Shown piece after piece: positions 1-9,944 of a DNA stretch of 64,000 nt. Each line of letters opens with the position of its first letter. The stretch's first letter is position 1. The position numbers were made by a program, and so were the translations under genes. Below the pieces are notes generated by a model. That model had not been told where the DNA came from and searched no databases. It saw only the letters and a list, made by a program, of their open reading frames with translations. The stretch comes from Clostridia bacterium. Its GTDB lineage: Bacteria; Bacillota; Clostridia; Lachnospirales; Anaerotignaceae. The stretch covers positions 124,001 to 188,000 of the forward strand of contig RZZU01000001.1 in assembly GCA_009929735.1 (NCBI GenBank), read 5' to 3'.

Positions 1-1421
<1,421 letters not shown>

Positions 1422-1476
1422 TCGAATTGTAAGAAAAAATTAAATAAATTCTCGCCGTTTTCTAAGATTTTTCTGG

Positions 1477-1482
1477 TAGAAT
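1477..1482 (+). promoter_or_regulatory. possible extended -10 promoter for the Usp-like gene
   Basis: TAGAAT preceded by TGG, 54 bases before the ATG at 1531; no good -35 box is visible. The TGn-TATAAT style recurs through this window. Confidence 0.35.
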
Positions 1483-1530
1483 GAAACAAGAAAAGGGGAA
1501 ATACTCTATACTATAAGGAGGAGTTCCAAA

Positions 1531-1956
1531 ATGATAACAGAAAAAAAAGAAAAGATATTGGTACTGGCTACCGCACAAAGGAATGCCTTACGATTAATTG
1601 ATTACGGCTTTTCAATTGCACTGGCAAATGATGGAGAATTACATATTTTACATATACAAAAGGGAAACAGTGTTTTTGATGGAAGGCATACCTTAAAGCG
1701 GTTGCAGGAGCTGATAGATTACGGCAGCAGATTGGGTGCGTGTATTCATGTTCAATGCGATATGGATGTGGCAAGGTGCATTGGCAGTTTCGTTGAGAAG
1801 GAAGAGATAACCCGTGTGGTTATGGGTGAGTCGGGGCAGGAAGAGAATGAAAAGGCACTTAGCGAGTGCGATCGCATTCTTGAAGTCATTCCCGAAGAAG
1901 TCAGGCTGCACGTAGTGGCAAGAGAAGAAGTACAGCTTCAGCGTATGATTGTATAA
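1531..1956 (+). CDS. small Usp-fold (universal stress-like) protein
   Basis: 141-residue soluble protein. The N-terminal KEKILVLATAQRNALRLIDYG, a hydrophobic strand followed by a helix, and later strands ending in RVVMGESG fit the alpha/beta Usp/adenine-nucleotide-hydrolase fold, as in KdpD-type Usp domains. The classical ATP-binding G-2x-G-9x-G(S/T) motif is not clear, so nucleotide binding is uncertain. An excellent ribosome binding site (AAGGAGGAG, 1515-1523) lies 7 bases before the ATG. It stands alone between pyrG and a terminator. The role is unknown; a stress or ion-homeostasis function would be inference from the fold. Confidence 0.7.
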   Translation: MITEKKEKILVLATAQRNALRLIDYGFSIALANDGELHILHIQKGNSVFDGRHTLKRLQELIDYGSRLGACIHVQCDMDVARCIGSFVEKEEITRVVMGESGQEENEKALSECDRILEVIPEEVRLHVVAREEVQLQRMIV

Positions 1957-1966
1957 AAACAAAAAC

Positions 1967-1998
1967 AGGGGGTCGATCAAATCGGCTCCCTATTTTGC
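1967..1998 (+). terminator. intrinsic terminator after the Usp-like gene
   Basis: An 11-bp stem with two G-U pairs (AGGGGGTCGAT at 1967-1977 pairing with ATCGGCTCCCT at 1981-1991) and a 3-base loop, followed by ATTTT. Confidence 0.75.
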
Positions 1999-2233
1999 GG
2001 TTTATTCGTGGAATTAAGATTTTTTGTTGCAATCGGGCAAGAATTATATTATTATTGCAAAGAGTGGAGAAATCTGCAACAAAACGAATGCTTTCATTAG
2101 AGATCAAAGCTTTCTTCATCATGAATATGGAATGAAAGAAGAAATTTAATATATTGTTTTTAGAACAGTGTATGTTTGAATATCTCGAAGGAGTATTTCT
2201 TGATAAGATGTGAAAATAAAGGAGAGATAAGAA

Positions 2234-2734
2234 ATGAGTTTATATGAAAGCTGGATGGAAAAGGCTTTTTCACAAGAAGGCAAAAGTGTGGATGCGGTGT
2301 GGGATGAATATTTGCCCAAGGAACAGCGAATCTATGAATATATTATCGGGGAAAAAGTGAAAACCTTAGAAGGTACTGTGGCGGAGCTGGCAGAACGCTT
2401 TCACATGACTACAGAGCAAATTGTAGCCTTTGTGGATGGGATTAACGAGGTTTTACCCGAAAAATTTGAAATGGAAAGCTTAACAGAGGAGTCTCAAATT
2501 TCTCTTCGGATTGATTTTGAGAAGTTGTATAAAAAGATGATTGAGTATAAAGCAGAACATCTTTATAGCTTAGCTCAATGGGATGGGGTTTTTGATGCGG
2601 AAACTCGTAAGAGAATGATGCTGGAGCAGAAAAATTCACGCACTGTAATTAAAGGAGAGAAAATCGGACGCAACGATCCTTGTCCTTGCGGCAGCGGCAA
2701 GAAATATAAAAAATGCTGCGGAGCAAACCTGTAA
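2234..2734 (+). CDS. SEC-C metal-binding motif protein
   Basis: 166 residues. The C-terminus reads [20 protein letters not shown], a textbook SEC-C zinc-binding motif ([13 protein letters not shown]) like that at the end of SecA. The upstream ~140 residues are acidic and helical, and I do not recognise them as a named domain. SEC-C proteins of this size are common in Clostridia and are mostly uncharacterised; ribosome or chaperone association is known only for some relatives. The start is supported by AAAGGAGAG at 2218-2226. The stop codon is only 2 bases before the chosen start of the next gene, so the two are probably one transcript. Confidence 0.85.
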   Translation: MSLYESWMEKAFSQEGKSVDAVWDEYLPKEQRIYEYIIGEKVKTLEGTVAELAERFHMTTEQIVAFVDGINEVLPEKFEMESLTEESQISLRIDFEKLYKKMIEYKAEHLYSLAQWDGVFDAETRKRMMLEQKNSRTVIKGEKIGRNDPCPCGSGKKYKKCCGANL

Positions 2735-2736
2735 AA

Positions 2737-3792
2737 ATGGAAACAAAGCTTATTAAAATCAGCACAAAAACCCCCGAACCCGAGCTTATTGAAGAAGCAG
2801 CACGTGTTTTAAAAGAAGGCGGGCTTGTAGCATTTCCGACGGAAACGGTATACGGTTTGGGTGGAAACGGGCTGGATAGCGAGGCTTGTAAAAAAATTTA
2901 TATTGCCAAGGGGCGTCCTTCGGACAACCCCTTGATTTTGCATATTTCCCAAATCAGTGAGTTGCGTCCCATTGTGCGGGAAATACCGCCTGCGGCGCAA
3001 AAGCTGATGGATGCCTTTTGGCCAGGGCCGCTTACCATGATTTTTCCGAAGTCTGACATTGTACCTTTGACCACAACAGGCGGCTTGGATACGGTGGCGG
3101 TACGCTTCCCCTCTCATCCTGTGGCGATGGCGATGATTCGTGCATCGGGCCTGCCGATTGCGGGGCCTAGCGCAAATTCTTCTGGAAAGCCAAGCCCTAC
3201 AAGGGCATCTCATGTGGAATTTGATTTATCTGGCAAGATTGATATGATTGTTGACGGCGGTGCGGCTGAATGGGGCTTGGAATCCACCATTGTTGACGTA
3301 TCGGGAGAGGTTCCTATTATTTTGCGCCCCGGTGCAATTACGAAGGAAATGATGGAGGCTGTGGTGGAGCGGGTTTTGATTGATCCTGCGATTTTATCCA
3401 AGCCTTCTGATGATTTGCGCCCAAAAGCTCCCGGTATGAAGTATACACACTATTCGCCTGTGGCAAAGGTTACCTTGGTAAGAGGAGATTCGCAAGCTGT
3501 GATACGTAAGATCAATGAATTATGCGCTGCCGATGGTGCGCAGGGCAAAAAAACAGGCGTGATGGCGACGGACGGAACAAAGGCACAATACCAGGCTGAT
3601 GTGGTCTTATCTTTGGGAAACAAGAATAAGCCCGAGGAAATCGGCGCAAACCTATTTAAACACTTACGCAAGTTTGATTATCTTGGGGTGGATACGGTTT
3701 ATTCCGAGGTGTTTTCGGAAAAAGGCGAAGGCTTGGCAATTATGAACCGCTTGAATAAGGCGGCAGGATATACTCAAATTGATGCAGAATAA
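2737..3792 (+). CDS. tsaC: L-threonylcarbamoyladenylate synthase, Sua5 type
   Basis: Forms threonylcarbamoyl-AMP from threonine, bicarbonate and ATP for the t6A37 modification of ANN-decoding tRNAs. The N-terminal YrdC domain carries the KxR...SxN signature (YIAKGRPSDNPLILHI; PSANSSGKPSPT), and a C-terminal Sua5 extension makes this the long (351 aa) Sua5/YwlC form. An ATG at 2713 is in frame but lies inside the previous gene without a ribosome binding site. The ATG at 2737 directly follows that gene's stop and has CGGAG about 13 bases upstream, so I start there. Confidence 0.93.
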   Translation: METKLIKISTKTPEPELIEEAARVLKEGGLVAFPTETVYGLGGNGLDSEACKKIYIAKGRPSDNPLILHISQISELRPIVREIPPAAQKLMDAFWPGPLTMIFPKSDIVPLTTTGGLDTVAVRFPSHPVAMAMIRASGLPIAGPSANSSGKPSPTRASHVEFDLSGKIDMIVDGGAAEWGLESTIVDVSGEVPIILRPGAITKEMMEAVVERVLIDPAILSKPSDDLRPKAPGMKYTHYSPVAKVTLVRGDSQAVIRKINELCAADGAQGKKTGVMATDGTKAQYQADVVLSLGNKNKPEEIGANLFKHLRKFDYLGVDTVYSEVFSEKGEGLAIMNRLNKAAGYTQIDAE

Positions 3793-3823
3793 GCAGAAAA
3801 AAACAGAGTAAGGAGAAAACATT

Positions 3824-4252
3824 ATGTTAGCTTTAGGCTGTGACCATGGCGGTTTACCGTTGATGGCAGAAGTGATAAAATATTTGGAAGAAAAAAACAT
3901 TCCCTTTAAAAACTTTGGTACTTTTTCTGAAGAATCCGTGGATTATCCGAAGTTTGCAAAGTTGGTTGCCCATGCCATTGTGGAGGGCGAGTGTGAAAAA
4001 GGAATTTTGATTTGCGGAACTGGAATTGGGATTTCCATTGCGGCAAACAAGGTAAAGGGAATTCGTGCGGCTCTTTGCGGAGATGTTTTTTCTGCAAAAG
4101 CAACAAGGGAACATAATGATGCTAACATTCTTGCGATGGGTGCCCGTGTTACAGGCCCCGGCTTGGCATTGGAAATTGTGAAGGCTTTTTTGGAAACGCC
4201 GTTTTCCAATGATGAACGTCATATAAGAAGAATTAATCAAATCGAAGACTGA
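3824..4252 (+). CDS. rpiB: ribose-5-phosphate isomerase B
   Basis: Interconverts ribose-5-phosphate and ribulose-5-phosphate in the pentose phosphate pathway. The 142-residue protein has all RpiB/LacAB landmarks: GCDHGG near the N-terminus (phosphate binding), [17 protein letters not shown] (active-site loop with the catalytic Cys) and [14 protein letters not shown]. The Sua5-RpiB-Upp order is a familiar Firmicutes operon (ywlC-ywlF-upp). AAGGAG at 3810-3815 precedes the ATG by 8 bases. Confidence 0.95.
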   Translation: MLALGCDHGGLPLMAEVIKYLEEKNIPFKNFGTFSEESVDYPKFAKLVAHAIVEGECEKGILICGTGIGISIAANKVKGIRAALCGDVFSAKATREHNDANILAMGARVTGPGLALEIVKAFLETPFSNDERHIRRINQIED

Positions 4253-4271
4253 CAAGAAAGAAGGAACGGAA

Positions 4272-4898
4272 ATGAGTAAACTGTTCGTATCTGAACACCC
4301 CATGATTCAGAACAAAATGGCCATGCTGAGAAACAAAGAAACCGGTTCAAAGGAGTTTCGTGAAATTATCGGAGAGGTAGCAATGCTTTTGTGCTACGAA
4401 GCAACCAGAGATTTGCCATTGACAGATGTTGAAGTAGAAACGCCTGTGGCGATGGCGCAGTGCCGTGTGATGGACACGAAGCTTGCAATTGTACCTATTT
4501 TGAGAGCCGGAATCGGTATGACAGATGGTCTTTTGAATTTGATGCCCAATGCGAAAATCGGACATATCGGGTTATATCGTGACCCTGAAACCTTAAATCC
4601 TGTAGAATATTACTGTAAGCTTCCCTGCGATGTAGAGGAGAGAACCGTTTTCTTAACAGACCCCATGCTTGCAACAGGCGGAACTGCGGAAGCAGCAATT
4701 GGCTTTTTGAAGGAAAAAGGCGTAAAGAATATTATTATGCTTTGTATTCTTGCTGCACCTGATGGCGTGAATAGAATTCAGAAATCTCACCCCGATGTTG
4801 ATATTTATGCGGCGGCTTATGACGGCAAATTAAACGATCATGGCTATATTGTTCCCGGCTTAGGGGACGCAGGCGACAGAATATTCGGCACAAAATAA
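4272..4898 (+). CDS. upp: uracil phosphoribosyltransferase
   Basis: Salvages uracil to UMP with PRPP. 208 residues, normal length. The PRPP-binding loop is [17 protein letters not shown], and the uracil-recognition end [13 protein letters not shown] is intact at the C-terminus. It begins 19 bases after rpiB with an AAGAAGGAACGG ribosome binding site, so it is operonic. Together with the de novo operon at the right edge, the cell can both make and salvage UMP. Confidence 0.97.
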   Translation: MSKLFVSEHPMIQNKMAMLRNKETGSKEFREIIGEVAMLLCYEATRDLPLTDVEVETPVAMAQCRVMDTKLAIVPILRAGIGMTDGLLNLMPNAKIGHIGLYRDPETLNPVEYYCKLPCDVEERTVFLTDPMLATGGTAEAAIGFLKEKGVKNIIMLCILAAPDGVNRIQKSHPDVDIYAAAYDGKLNDHGYIVPGLGDAGDRIFGTK

Positions 4899-5054
4899 TA
4901 CGAAAAATAAGGGGACTTTGATATTTGGCGGCCCTTTTCGGTGGCGGATACGCATGAAAGGGATTCGGTCGGGATGCATATACGGCGGAATACGCTTGCT
5001 TCCCCATGTTCCTTTATAGGGAGTTTCTCCCAACTGTTAGGAGAGGATTTTTGG

Positions 5055-6092
5055 ATGCAGCATAATTGGTTATTATATATAGCGGCTTTCGCCAGTGCAT
5101 TTGCGATTACGCTGGTAACAACTCCCCTTGCAAAATGGATTTCCATAAAAAGCGGAGCAATCGACTATCCAAAGGATAGGGGGGTTCACAAAAAACCCAT
5201 GCCCAGAATGGGCGGTATCGCCATTGTATTGGGCTTTTCTGTTACGGTTTTAATGGTATTCTTTTTTGACAGAGGTATGAGTACAAAGCAGTTTATCGGC
5301 TTTTTTATTGGTGCGCTGTTAATTGCCACATTAGGTGTGCTGGATGATGTGAAAAATCTCCCTGCGAAGCTGAAATTCTGCGTGCAGATTATAGCTGCGC
5401 TCATTGTAATTTTTTCTGGAACCCGAATACACGTGGTGCTGTGGCCTGTAACTGCGGCTTTGCAAAAGTTCAGCATCCCCATTACCTTGATATGGATTGT
5501 GGGCGTAACCAATGCGGTAAATTTGATTGACGGTTTAGACGGGTTGGCGGCAGGAGTTTCCTCCATTGCTGCTTTGAGCTTAATGGTGCTTTGCATCATG
5601 ACCGGTAGCAATACGGCGGTGGTTTTAACGGCTGCCCTTGCAGGTGCTTGCCTTGGCTTTCTGCCCAGAAATTTTAACCCCGCGGAAATTTTTATGGGGG
5701 ATACAGGTTCCACCTTCCTTGGTTTTGTGTTGGCGGTTACCAGTATTCTTGGGGTATTTAAAGGGTATGCGCTTTTGGCGGTCAGCGTTAGTGTACTTTG
5801 TCTAGGCTTGCCGGTATTTGATACCATTTTTGCTATGCTGCGCAGAATGGCGAAGCATCAGCCAATTATGCAGCCCGATCGGGGGCATTTGCACCACCGT
5901 CTGATTGACCGTGGGTTTTCGCAAAAGCAGGCGGTGCTGATTTTATATGCCATTAGCCTTTGCTTGGGGTGCTTGGCAATCTTTATTTCCTTTAAAGATT
6001 CCGGAGTGATTGTTGTGGTATTGCTGACGGTAATTTTGTTAAGCTTTATTATTTATTATTTTAATGTTCATGTGAAGCACAAGAATAAGTAA
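5055..6092 (+). CDS. tagO: UDP-GlcNAc:undecaprenyl-phosphate GlcNAc-1-phosphate transferase family (TagO/WecA)
   Basis: Integral membrane enzyme of the MraY/WecA/TagO family that puts a sugar-1-phosphate on undecaprenyl phosphate, the first step of wall polymer or polysaccharide synthesis. About ten hydrophobic segments are visible. Motifs include LDDVKNLPAKLKFCVQ, NAVNLIDGLDGLAAG (the aspartate-rich NxxNxxDGxDGL motif), FMGDTGSTFLGF, and DRGHLHHRLIDRG (the HLHHRL loop that marks the GlcNAc branch over MraY). An upstream in-frame GTG/ATG run from 4941 lacks hydrophobic character; ATG 5055 has AGGAGAGG at 5039-5046, 8 bases away, giving 345 residues. The exact polymer made is not deducible. 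Confidence 0.9.
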   Translation: MQHNWLLYIAAFASAFAITLVTTPLAKWISIKSGAIDYPKDRGVHKKPMPRMGGIAIVLGFSVTVLMVFFFDRGMSTKQFIGFFIGALLIATLGVLDDVKNLPAKLKFCVQIIAALIVIFSGTRIHVVLWPVTAALQKFSIPITLIWIVGVTNAVNLIDGLDGLAAGVSSIAALSLMVLCIMTGSNTAVVLTAALAGACLGFLPRNFNPAEIFMGDTGSTFLGFVLAVTSILGVFKGYALLAVSVSVLCLGLPVFDTIFAMLRRMAKHQPIMQPDRGHLHHRLIDRGFSQKQAVLILYAISLCLGCLAIFISFKDSGVIVVVLLTVILLSFIIYYFNVHVKHKNK

Positions 6093-6094
6093 AA

Positions 6095-6136
6095 AAAAGG
6101 CTGCCTAAAGACGCATTTCGTCGATGGCGGTCTTTT
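6095..6136 (+). terminator. intrinsic terminator after tagO
   Basis: Stem AAAAGGCTGCC (6095-6105) pairs with GGCGGTCTTTT (6126-6136) with two G-U pairs, and an inner GACG/CGTC helix fills the loop; a U-rich tail follows. Confidence 0.65.
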
Positions 6137-6152
6137 CTTATCAGACGAGCTA

Positions 6153-6161
6153 TGGTATACT
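6153..6161 (+). promoter_or_regulatory. extended -10 promoter for dnaD-dnaC
   Basis: TGG followed by TATACT, 40 bases before the dnaD start and just after the tagO terminator. No strong -35 box. Confidence 0.45.
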
Positions 6162-6200
6162 TAAAGGTACGAAAATGTCAGGATGGAAAGGGGGATACAT

Positions 6201-7130
6201 ATGGCAAAGGAAATTTGCATCTCAAATGAATTTATCGAAAAAGAACTACCGTTGGCACCACCGCTGTATGTTTCTATCTATCTGATGACAAAAGCCTTGG
6301 AGGGTGCGGATGCGGCTAAAATAGCACAAAGATTGAAGGTGCTGGAAAGTGATGTGATTCGTGCGTGGCAATATTGGCAGGAGCGGGAAACACCAAAGGT
6401 CAGTGAACCTACGCAAGCACGTATTTTTATTGAACAAAGACCCGAGTATGGTATGGCAGAGCTGTCTGAATATATGAAGCACGAGGATATGAAGGCTTTG
6501 TTACAGACTGCACAGCGAAAATTGGGCAAGCCCTTGACACAGCAGGATATTAGTATGATTTTTGGTCTTTATGACTGGCTTGGCTTTCCGCTGGAGGTTA
6601 TTGAAGTTTTGCTTTCTTACTGCGTTTCCGATGGCTTTAAAGGGATGCGTTATGTGGAAAAGGTTGCGATGTCTTGGGCGGAGGAAGGAATTAATACCGT
6701 TGAAAAGGCGGCGCAATACATAGAAATGAGAAAAACGGGCTATCATACAATTTTGCGTGCCTTTGGGCAGAGCGGAAGAATGCCTGTGGATGGCGAAGAA
6801 GCCTATATGAAAAAATGGCTGAGGGAATATGAGCTGTCTATTGATGTGATTAAAATGGCTTGCGAAAGAACCGTAATGCAAACGGGAAAGGTGAGCTTTG
6901 CCTATGCCGACAGCATTTTGAAAAAATGGAAAAGCGCAGGCGTGAAAACGACTGCTGATATAGAAACCCTGGATCGTGCATTTGCAGCGAAAAAGGAAGT
7001 ACGCAGCGTCAGTGAACAGAAGGTTGTGACGGCTCAGCCGAAGCAAAACAGATTTATCAATTATCCGCAAAGGCAATGGGATTTTGAAAAATTGGAAAAG
7101 CTTCAGCGAGAAGAGCGAGATAAATGGTAA
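6201..7130 (+). CDS. dnaD: DnaD-domain replication protein
   Basis: 309 residues. The central and C-terminal parts (LQTAQRKLGKPLTQQDISMIFGLYDWLG... and VIKMACERTVMQTGKVSFAYADSILKKW) match the DnaD/DnaB_2 domain: an all-helical unit ending in the YxxxIL.W motif that contacts DNA and the replication restart machinery. The N-terminal ~100 residues look like a winged-helix domain. The downstream neighbour is a DnaC/DnaI helicase loader, as expected for primosome assembly in Firmicutes. ATG 6201 has AAAGGGGG at 6187-6194; the in-frame ATG at 6183 has none. Confidence 0.88.
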   Translation: MAKEICISNEFIEKELPLAPPLYVSIYLMTKALEGADAAKIAQRLKVLESDVIRAWQYWQERETPKVSEPTQARIFIEQRPEYGMAELSEYMKHEDMKALLQTAQRKLGKPLTQQDISMIFGLYDWLGFPLEVIEVLLSYCVSDGFKGMRYVEKVAMSWAEEGINTVEKAAQYIEMRKTGYHTILRAFGQSGRMPVDGEEAYMKKWLREYELSIDVIKMACERTVMQTGKVSFAYADSILKKWKSAGVKTTADIETLDRAFAAKKEVRSVSEQKVVTAQPKQNRFINYPQRQWDFEKLEKLQREERDKW

Positions 7131-7145
7131 GAGGAGGCGGGAGCT

Positions 7146-8141
7146 TTGGCAACAAGAACACAGATTTTTCGTGAGATATTACGGGAATACGATAGCTTGC
7201 GCACAGAAAAAGCCTCGGAATTGCGTGAAAGAAAGGCTATGATCTTTGGAAGGCTGCCCCGTTTGGCGGAAATTGAGCGGGAAATGTCACTTTTGGGAAC
7301 GAAAACCGCCCGAATGGTTTTGCAAGGCACGATAGACACCAAGGACATTATGGAGCAACTCAAGGAAGGGCAAAAGATTTTGGAGTGTGAGCGTGGGGAG
7401 ATTTTAGCCGCTCATCATATGTCGCCTGAGATGCTTGAAATAGAATATACCTGTCCCAAATGTCAGGATACTGGTTATAATGGTACCGAGAAGTGCATTT
7501 GCCTGAAAAGACGGCTGATGGATAAGCTTTATGATCAGTCTAATGTGCGTGATATGATTCAGGTTGAAAATTTCGATAATTTTGATTTTTCTATGTACAG
7601 CGCAGTGCAGTCCAAGGAAGAAGGGATTTCTGCAAAAGGCAATGCGGAAAAGCTTTACCGCAGGGCGTTGGGATTTGTTGAGGATTTCGGCAACGGTGCG
7701 AACCTGCTGATTTATGGCGGAACAGGCTTAGGCAAAACGTTTCTTTGCAACTGTATTGCGAAGGATTTATTGGAAAAAGGGCATACGGTTTTATACCTTA
7801 CCGCAGGGCAATTGTTTAGAAAGCTGGAGGAACAAAGATTTCACAGGGATGACGACGAGGAAGAAGCCAAAGAGTGGGATCAGGAGCTGTTGGAGGCCGA
7901 GCTTTTGATTATTGATGACTTAGGGACGGAGTTTTCCACAATTTTTACGGCTTCGGAGCTTTTTCGTATCATAAACGACAGAAAGCTTGCGAAAAAGGCG
8001 GTTGTGATTTCTACAAACTTAGGGCCGACGGAGCTGATGAGCCAATATTCCGACCGTGTAACCTCAAGATTTTTCGGTGAATTTGAGCAAATGAAATTTT
8101 TTGGCGAAGATATTCGTATCATAAAAAAATACCAAAAGTGA
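7146..8141 (+). CDS. dnaC: DnaC/DnaI-like helicase loader ATPase
   Basis: 331-residue AAA+ protein that loads the replicative helicase. An N-terminal helical region is followed by a Cys cluster CPKCQDTG...EKCIC (Cys103, 106, 117, 119), the zinc ribbon seen in DnaI-type loaders. The AAA+ core has Walker A GGTGLGKT at residues 191-198 and Walker B LLIIDDLGTE, with an arginine-finger region SDRVTSRFFGEF. The start is TTG 7146: GAGGAGG (7131-7137) is 8 bases upstream, directly after the dnaD stop, so the two genes are cotranscribed. Confidence 0.92.
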   Translation: MATRTQIFREILREYDSLRTEKASELRERKAMIFGRLPRLAEIEREMSLLGTKTARMVLQGTIDTKDIMEQLKEGQKILECERGEILAAHHMSPEMLEIEYTCPKCQDTGYNGTEKCICLKRRLMDKLYDQSNVRDMIQVENFDNFDFSMYSAVQSKEEGISAKGNAEKLYRRALGFVEDFGNGANLLIYGGTGLGKTFLCNCIAKDLLEKGHTVLYLTAGQLFRKLEEQRFHRDDDEEEAKEWDQELLEAELLIIDDLGTEFSTIFTASELFRIINDRKLAKKAVVISTNLGPTELMSQYSDRVTSRFFGEFEQMKFFGEDIRIIKKYQK

Positions 8142-8480
8142 CGAAAAGAGATACAGCAAAGGGGCGGATGACTGAAAAAGGGCGGACGTTCCTTTTTTGT
8201 TTTTCTGAAAAACTGTTCTGACTGGCTGAGCTTTTTTCCAGGGGTCGGATTTGTCGACAGTCTTTTAATTTTACGCTCGCTTGTGTCTATAAAAAAATAT
8301 GCACAAATTAGGATTTGTGGTATAATAAAAAAATAAAATTCAGTCGTTGAGTTTTTCGGTTTTTCAGCACTCTTTTAAGAGCAGGGGAACCTTTTTAAGA
8401 AAGCAGAGAAAATTTATTTTTATGAACAAATAACGCCGTTTTTGGCTGAAATTTTATTGATAATGTTTTTGAGGTGACCA
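8142..8480. other. 339-bp gap between dnaC and tmk
   Basis: Contains a weak possible terminator (AAAAAGG 8175-8181 with CCTTTTT 8191-8197), one copy of the TTTGTCGACAGTCT tail motif at 8250-8263 (same motif as the intergenic repeats at 9.8, 29.4, 31.0 and 53.8 kb but without a following hairpin), and the tmk promoter at about 8321. No coding sequence is supported. Confidence 0.5.
8318..8326 (+). promoter_or_regulatory. extended -10 promoter for tmk
   Basis: TGGTATAAT, a perfect TGn plus TATAAT. The -35 region (TATGCA) is poor. About 155 bases of leader precede tmk. Confidence 0.55.
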
Positions 8481-9107
8481 ATGAGGGGATTCTTTATTTC
8501 AGTGGAGGGCAGCGATGGCAGCGGTAAATCCACACAAATTAAAAAAATAGAAGCATATTTGAAAAAAATGAACCAAGAAATCCTCCTGACACGAGAACCA
8601 GGGGGTACTGTGATTTCTGAAAAAATTCGGGAACTGCTTCTGGATCCCTCCAATCAAGCAATGAAAGCCAAAACGGAAATGCTTTTGTATGCTGCTGCGA
8701 GAGCGCAGCATTTGGAGGAGTTTATACTACCTAATTTAGCACAGGGAAGAAGTGTACTGACGGATCGCTTTACCGATTCCAGTATTGCCTATCAGGGCTT
8801 CGGACGTGAGCTTGGGGAGGTTGTGGCTGAGGTGAACTTCATTGCAACAGGTGGAATTTCACCTGATATTACTTTTTTTCTGGAGCTTCCACCAGATGTG
8901 GGAATAGCCAGAAAAAAAGCCGAAGAAAACCACACAATGGATCGGCTGGAGATGGAAAAGCAGGAGTTTCACCAAAGAGTTTATAATGGTTACAAAACCC
9001 TGTGTGATTTACAAGGGCAACGTATCTGCCGTATTGATGCAACACAGGATATTGATGCTGTTTTTGCACAAATACAGGCGGGTTTGGATAGGTTATTTGG
9101 TTTTTAA
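8481..9107 (+). CDS. tmk: thymidylate kinase
   Basis: Phosphorylates dTMP to dTDP. 208 residues. P-loop EGSDGSGKST (Lys16), TREPGGTVISEKIR (the substrate-binding DR/E-P-G-G element), and LTDRFTDSSIAYQG are all in place. GAGGTGACC sits just before the ATG at 8481. It heads the tmk-darA-holB-ricT block conserved across Firmicutes. Confidence 0.97.
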   Translation: MRGFFISVEGSDGSGKSTQIKKIEAYLKKMNQEILLTREPGGTVISEKIRELLLDPSNQAMKAKTEMLLYAAARAQHLEEFILPNLAQGRSVLTDRFTDSSIAYQGFGRELGEVVAEVNFIATGGISPDITFFLELPPDVGIARKKAEENHTMDRLEMEKQEFHQRVYNGYKTLCDLQGQRICRIDATQDIDAVFAQIQAGLDRLFGF

Positions 9108-9222
9108 TGTACTACGGTAACTTCTCGCCTTTTTTGGCGGCGGGTGATTACAAAATGTATTTGATGGGAGCACAGGCTCAGGACGAGTTGAAATCGTTTT
9201 AAATATGACGGGAGGGGTTTCT

Positions 9223-9549
9223 ATGAAGCTTATTATTGCCATTATTCAGGATGAAGACGCTGGCGAGGTTATTTCCAACCTCAACAAAGCAAGCTTTCAG
9301 GTGACAAGACTGGCAACAAAGGGCGGTTTTTTGCGTGCCGGAAATACGACTCTCTTAACTGGTGTAGAAGAAGAAAAGGTTGAAGAGGTTATGGGCATTA
9401 TTGAAGAAAACAGCAAAGCCCGTACACAATATGCAACCTTACCATCTTCTTGCGGCGCAATGCACGGCTTTATTTTGGCACCCATTGAGGTAAAAATTGG
9501 CGGTGCGACGGTGTTTGTGGTGGATGTTGAGCAGTTCAGAAAGTTTTAA
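9223..9549 (+). CDS. darA: cyclic-di-AMP receptor DarA (PstA/YaaQ), PII-like
   Basis: 108-residue trimeric PII-like signalling protein that binds c-di-AMP. The sequence MKLIIAIIQDEDAGEV..., the T-loop equivalent TRLATKGGFLRAGNTTLL and the end GGATVFVVDVEQFRKF match the DarA family closely, and the position between tmk and holB is its canonical place (yaaQ in Bacillus). GGGAGGGG at 9210-9217 sets the start at ATG 9223 rather than the in-frame ATG 9205. The downstream target of DarA is not established in general. Confidence 0.93.
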   Translation: MKLIIAIIQDEDAGEVISNLNKASFQVTRLATKGGFLRAGNTTLLTGVEEEKVEEVMGIIEENSKARTQYATLPSSCGAMHGFILAPIEVKIGGATVFVVDVEQFRKF

Positions 9550-9652
9550 ACGAAAAAGAATCGTTTTTTATAAACAGGGATATTATTTTGTAGAAGTGTA
9601 AAATAGATAGATAAGACTGTGCGTTTCACTCACACGCACTGCTTTTGAAAAA

Positions 9653-9866
9653 GTGGACAAAGCTTATCCTACGGATTCGATTTCATTCGTGTTCTTCTTC
9701 ATGTTCATAAACCACTGACCAGGCACCGAAGGTGTAGAGAGTCGGTTTATTTGAGGCGGAAAAGCGGCCTTTTCCCAATGGAAAAAGAAATAACTACTGT
9801 TTCGAAAGCCGATCCCCTGTTTCAAAAGGCTTTGTCTACAGTCTGTGCAAAAATATATATTTTTGC
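9653..9866. repeat. intergenic element D with inverted GGACAAAGC / GCTTTGTC ends and trailing hairpin
   Basis: Fills most of the 395-bp darA-holB gap. The left end GTGGACAAAGCTT (9653-9665) is nearly the inverse of the right end GGCTTTGTCTACAGTCTG (9828-9845). Immediately after the right end comes a 20-base perfect palindrome, GCAAAAATAT/ATATTTTTGC (9847-9866). The interior holds no convincing gene (minus-strand frames are short and have no family resemblance). The tail motif is shared with elements at 29.4, 31.0 and 53.8 kb. A 6-bp hairpin (GTGCGT 9619-9624 with ACGCAC 9634-9639) lies just outside on the left. Confidence 0.5.
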
Positions 9867-9944
9867 TAGTAAAGTTTCGGGACAGAGTCCCAAGACCTTG
9901 CATTTTGCACATGGTGAATATCCTTTGTGAAAGGAGGGGACGCT

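Noticed and set aside
4941..5054. In-frame upstream extension of the TagO-like gene
   Set aside because: 38 residues without membrane character; the strong AGGAGAGG at 5039-5046 sits just before ATG 5055.
9847..9866. 20-base AT palindrome as a regulator operator
   Set aside because: It is the trailing hairpin of an intergenic repeat; comparable perfect hairpins of other sequence occupy the same place in the other copies.
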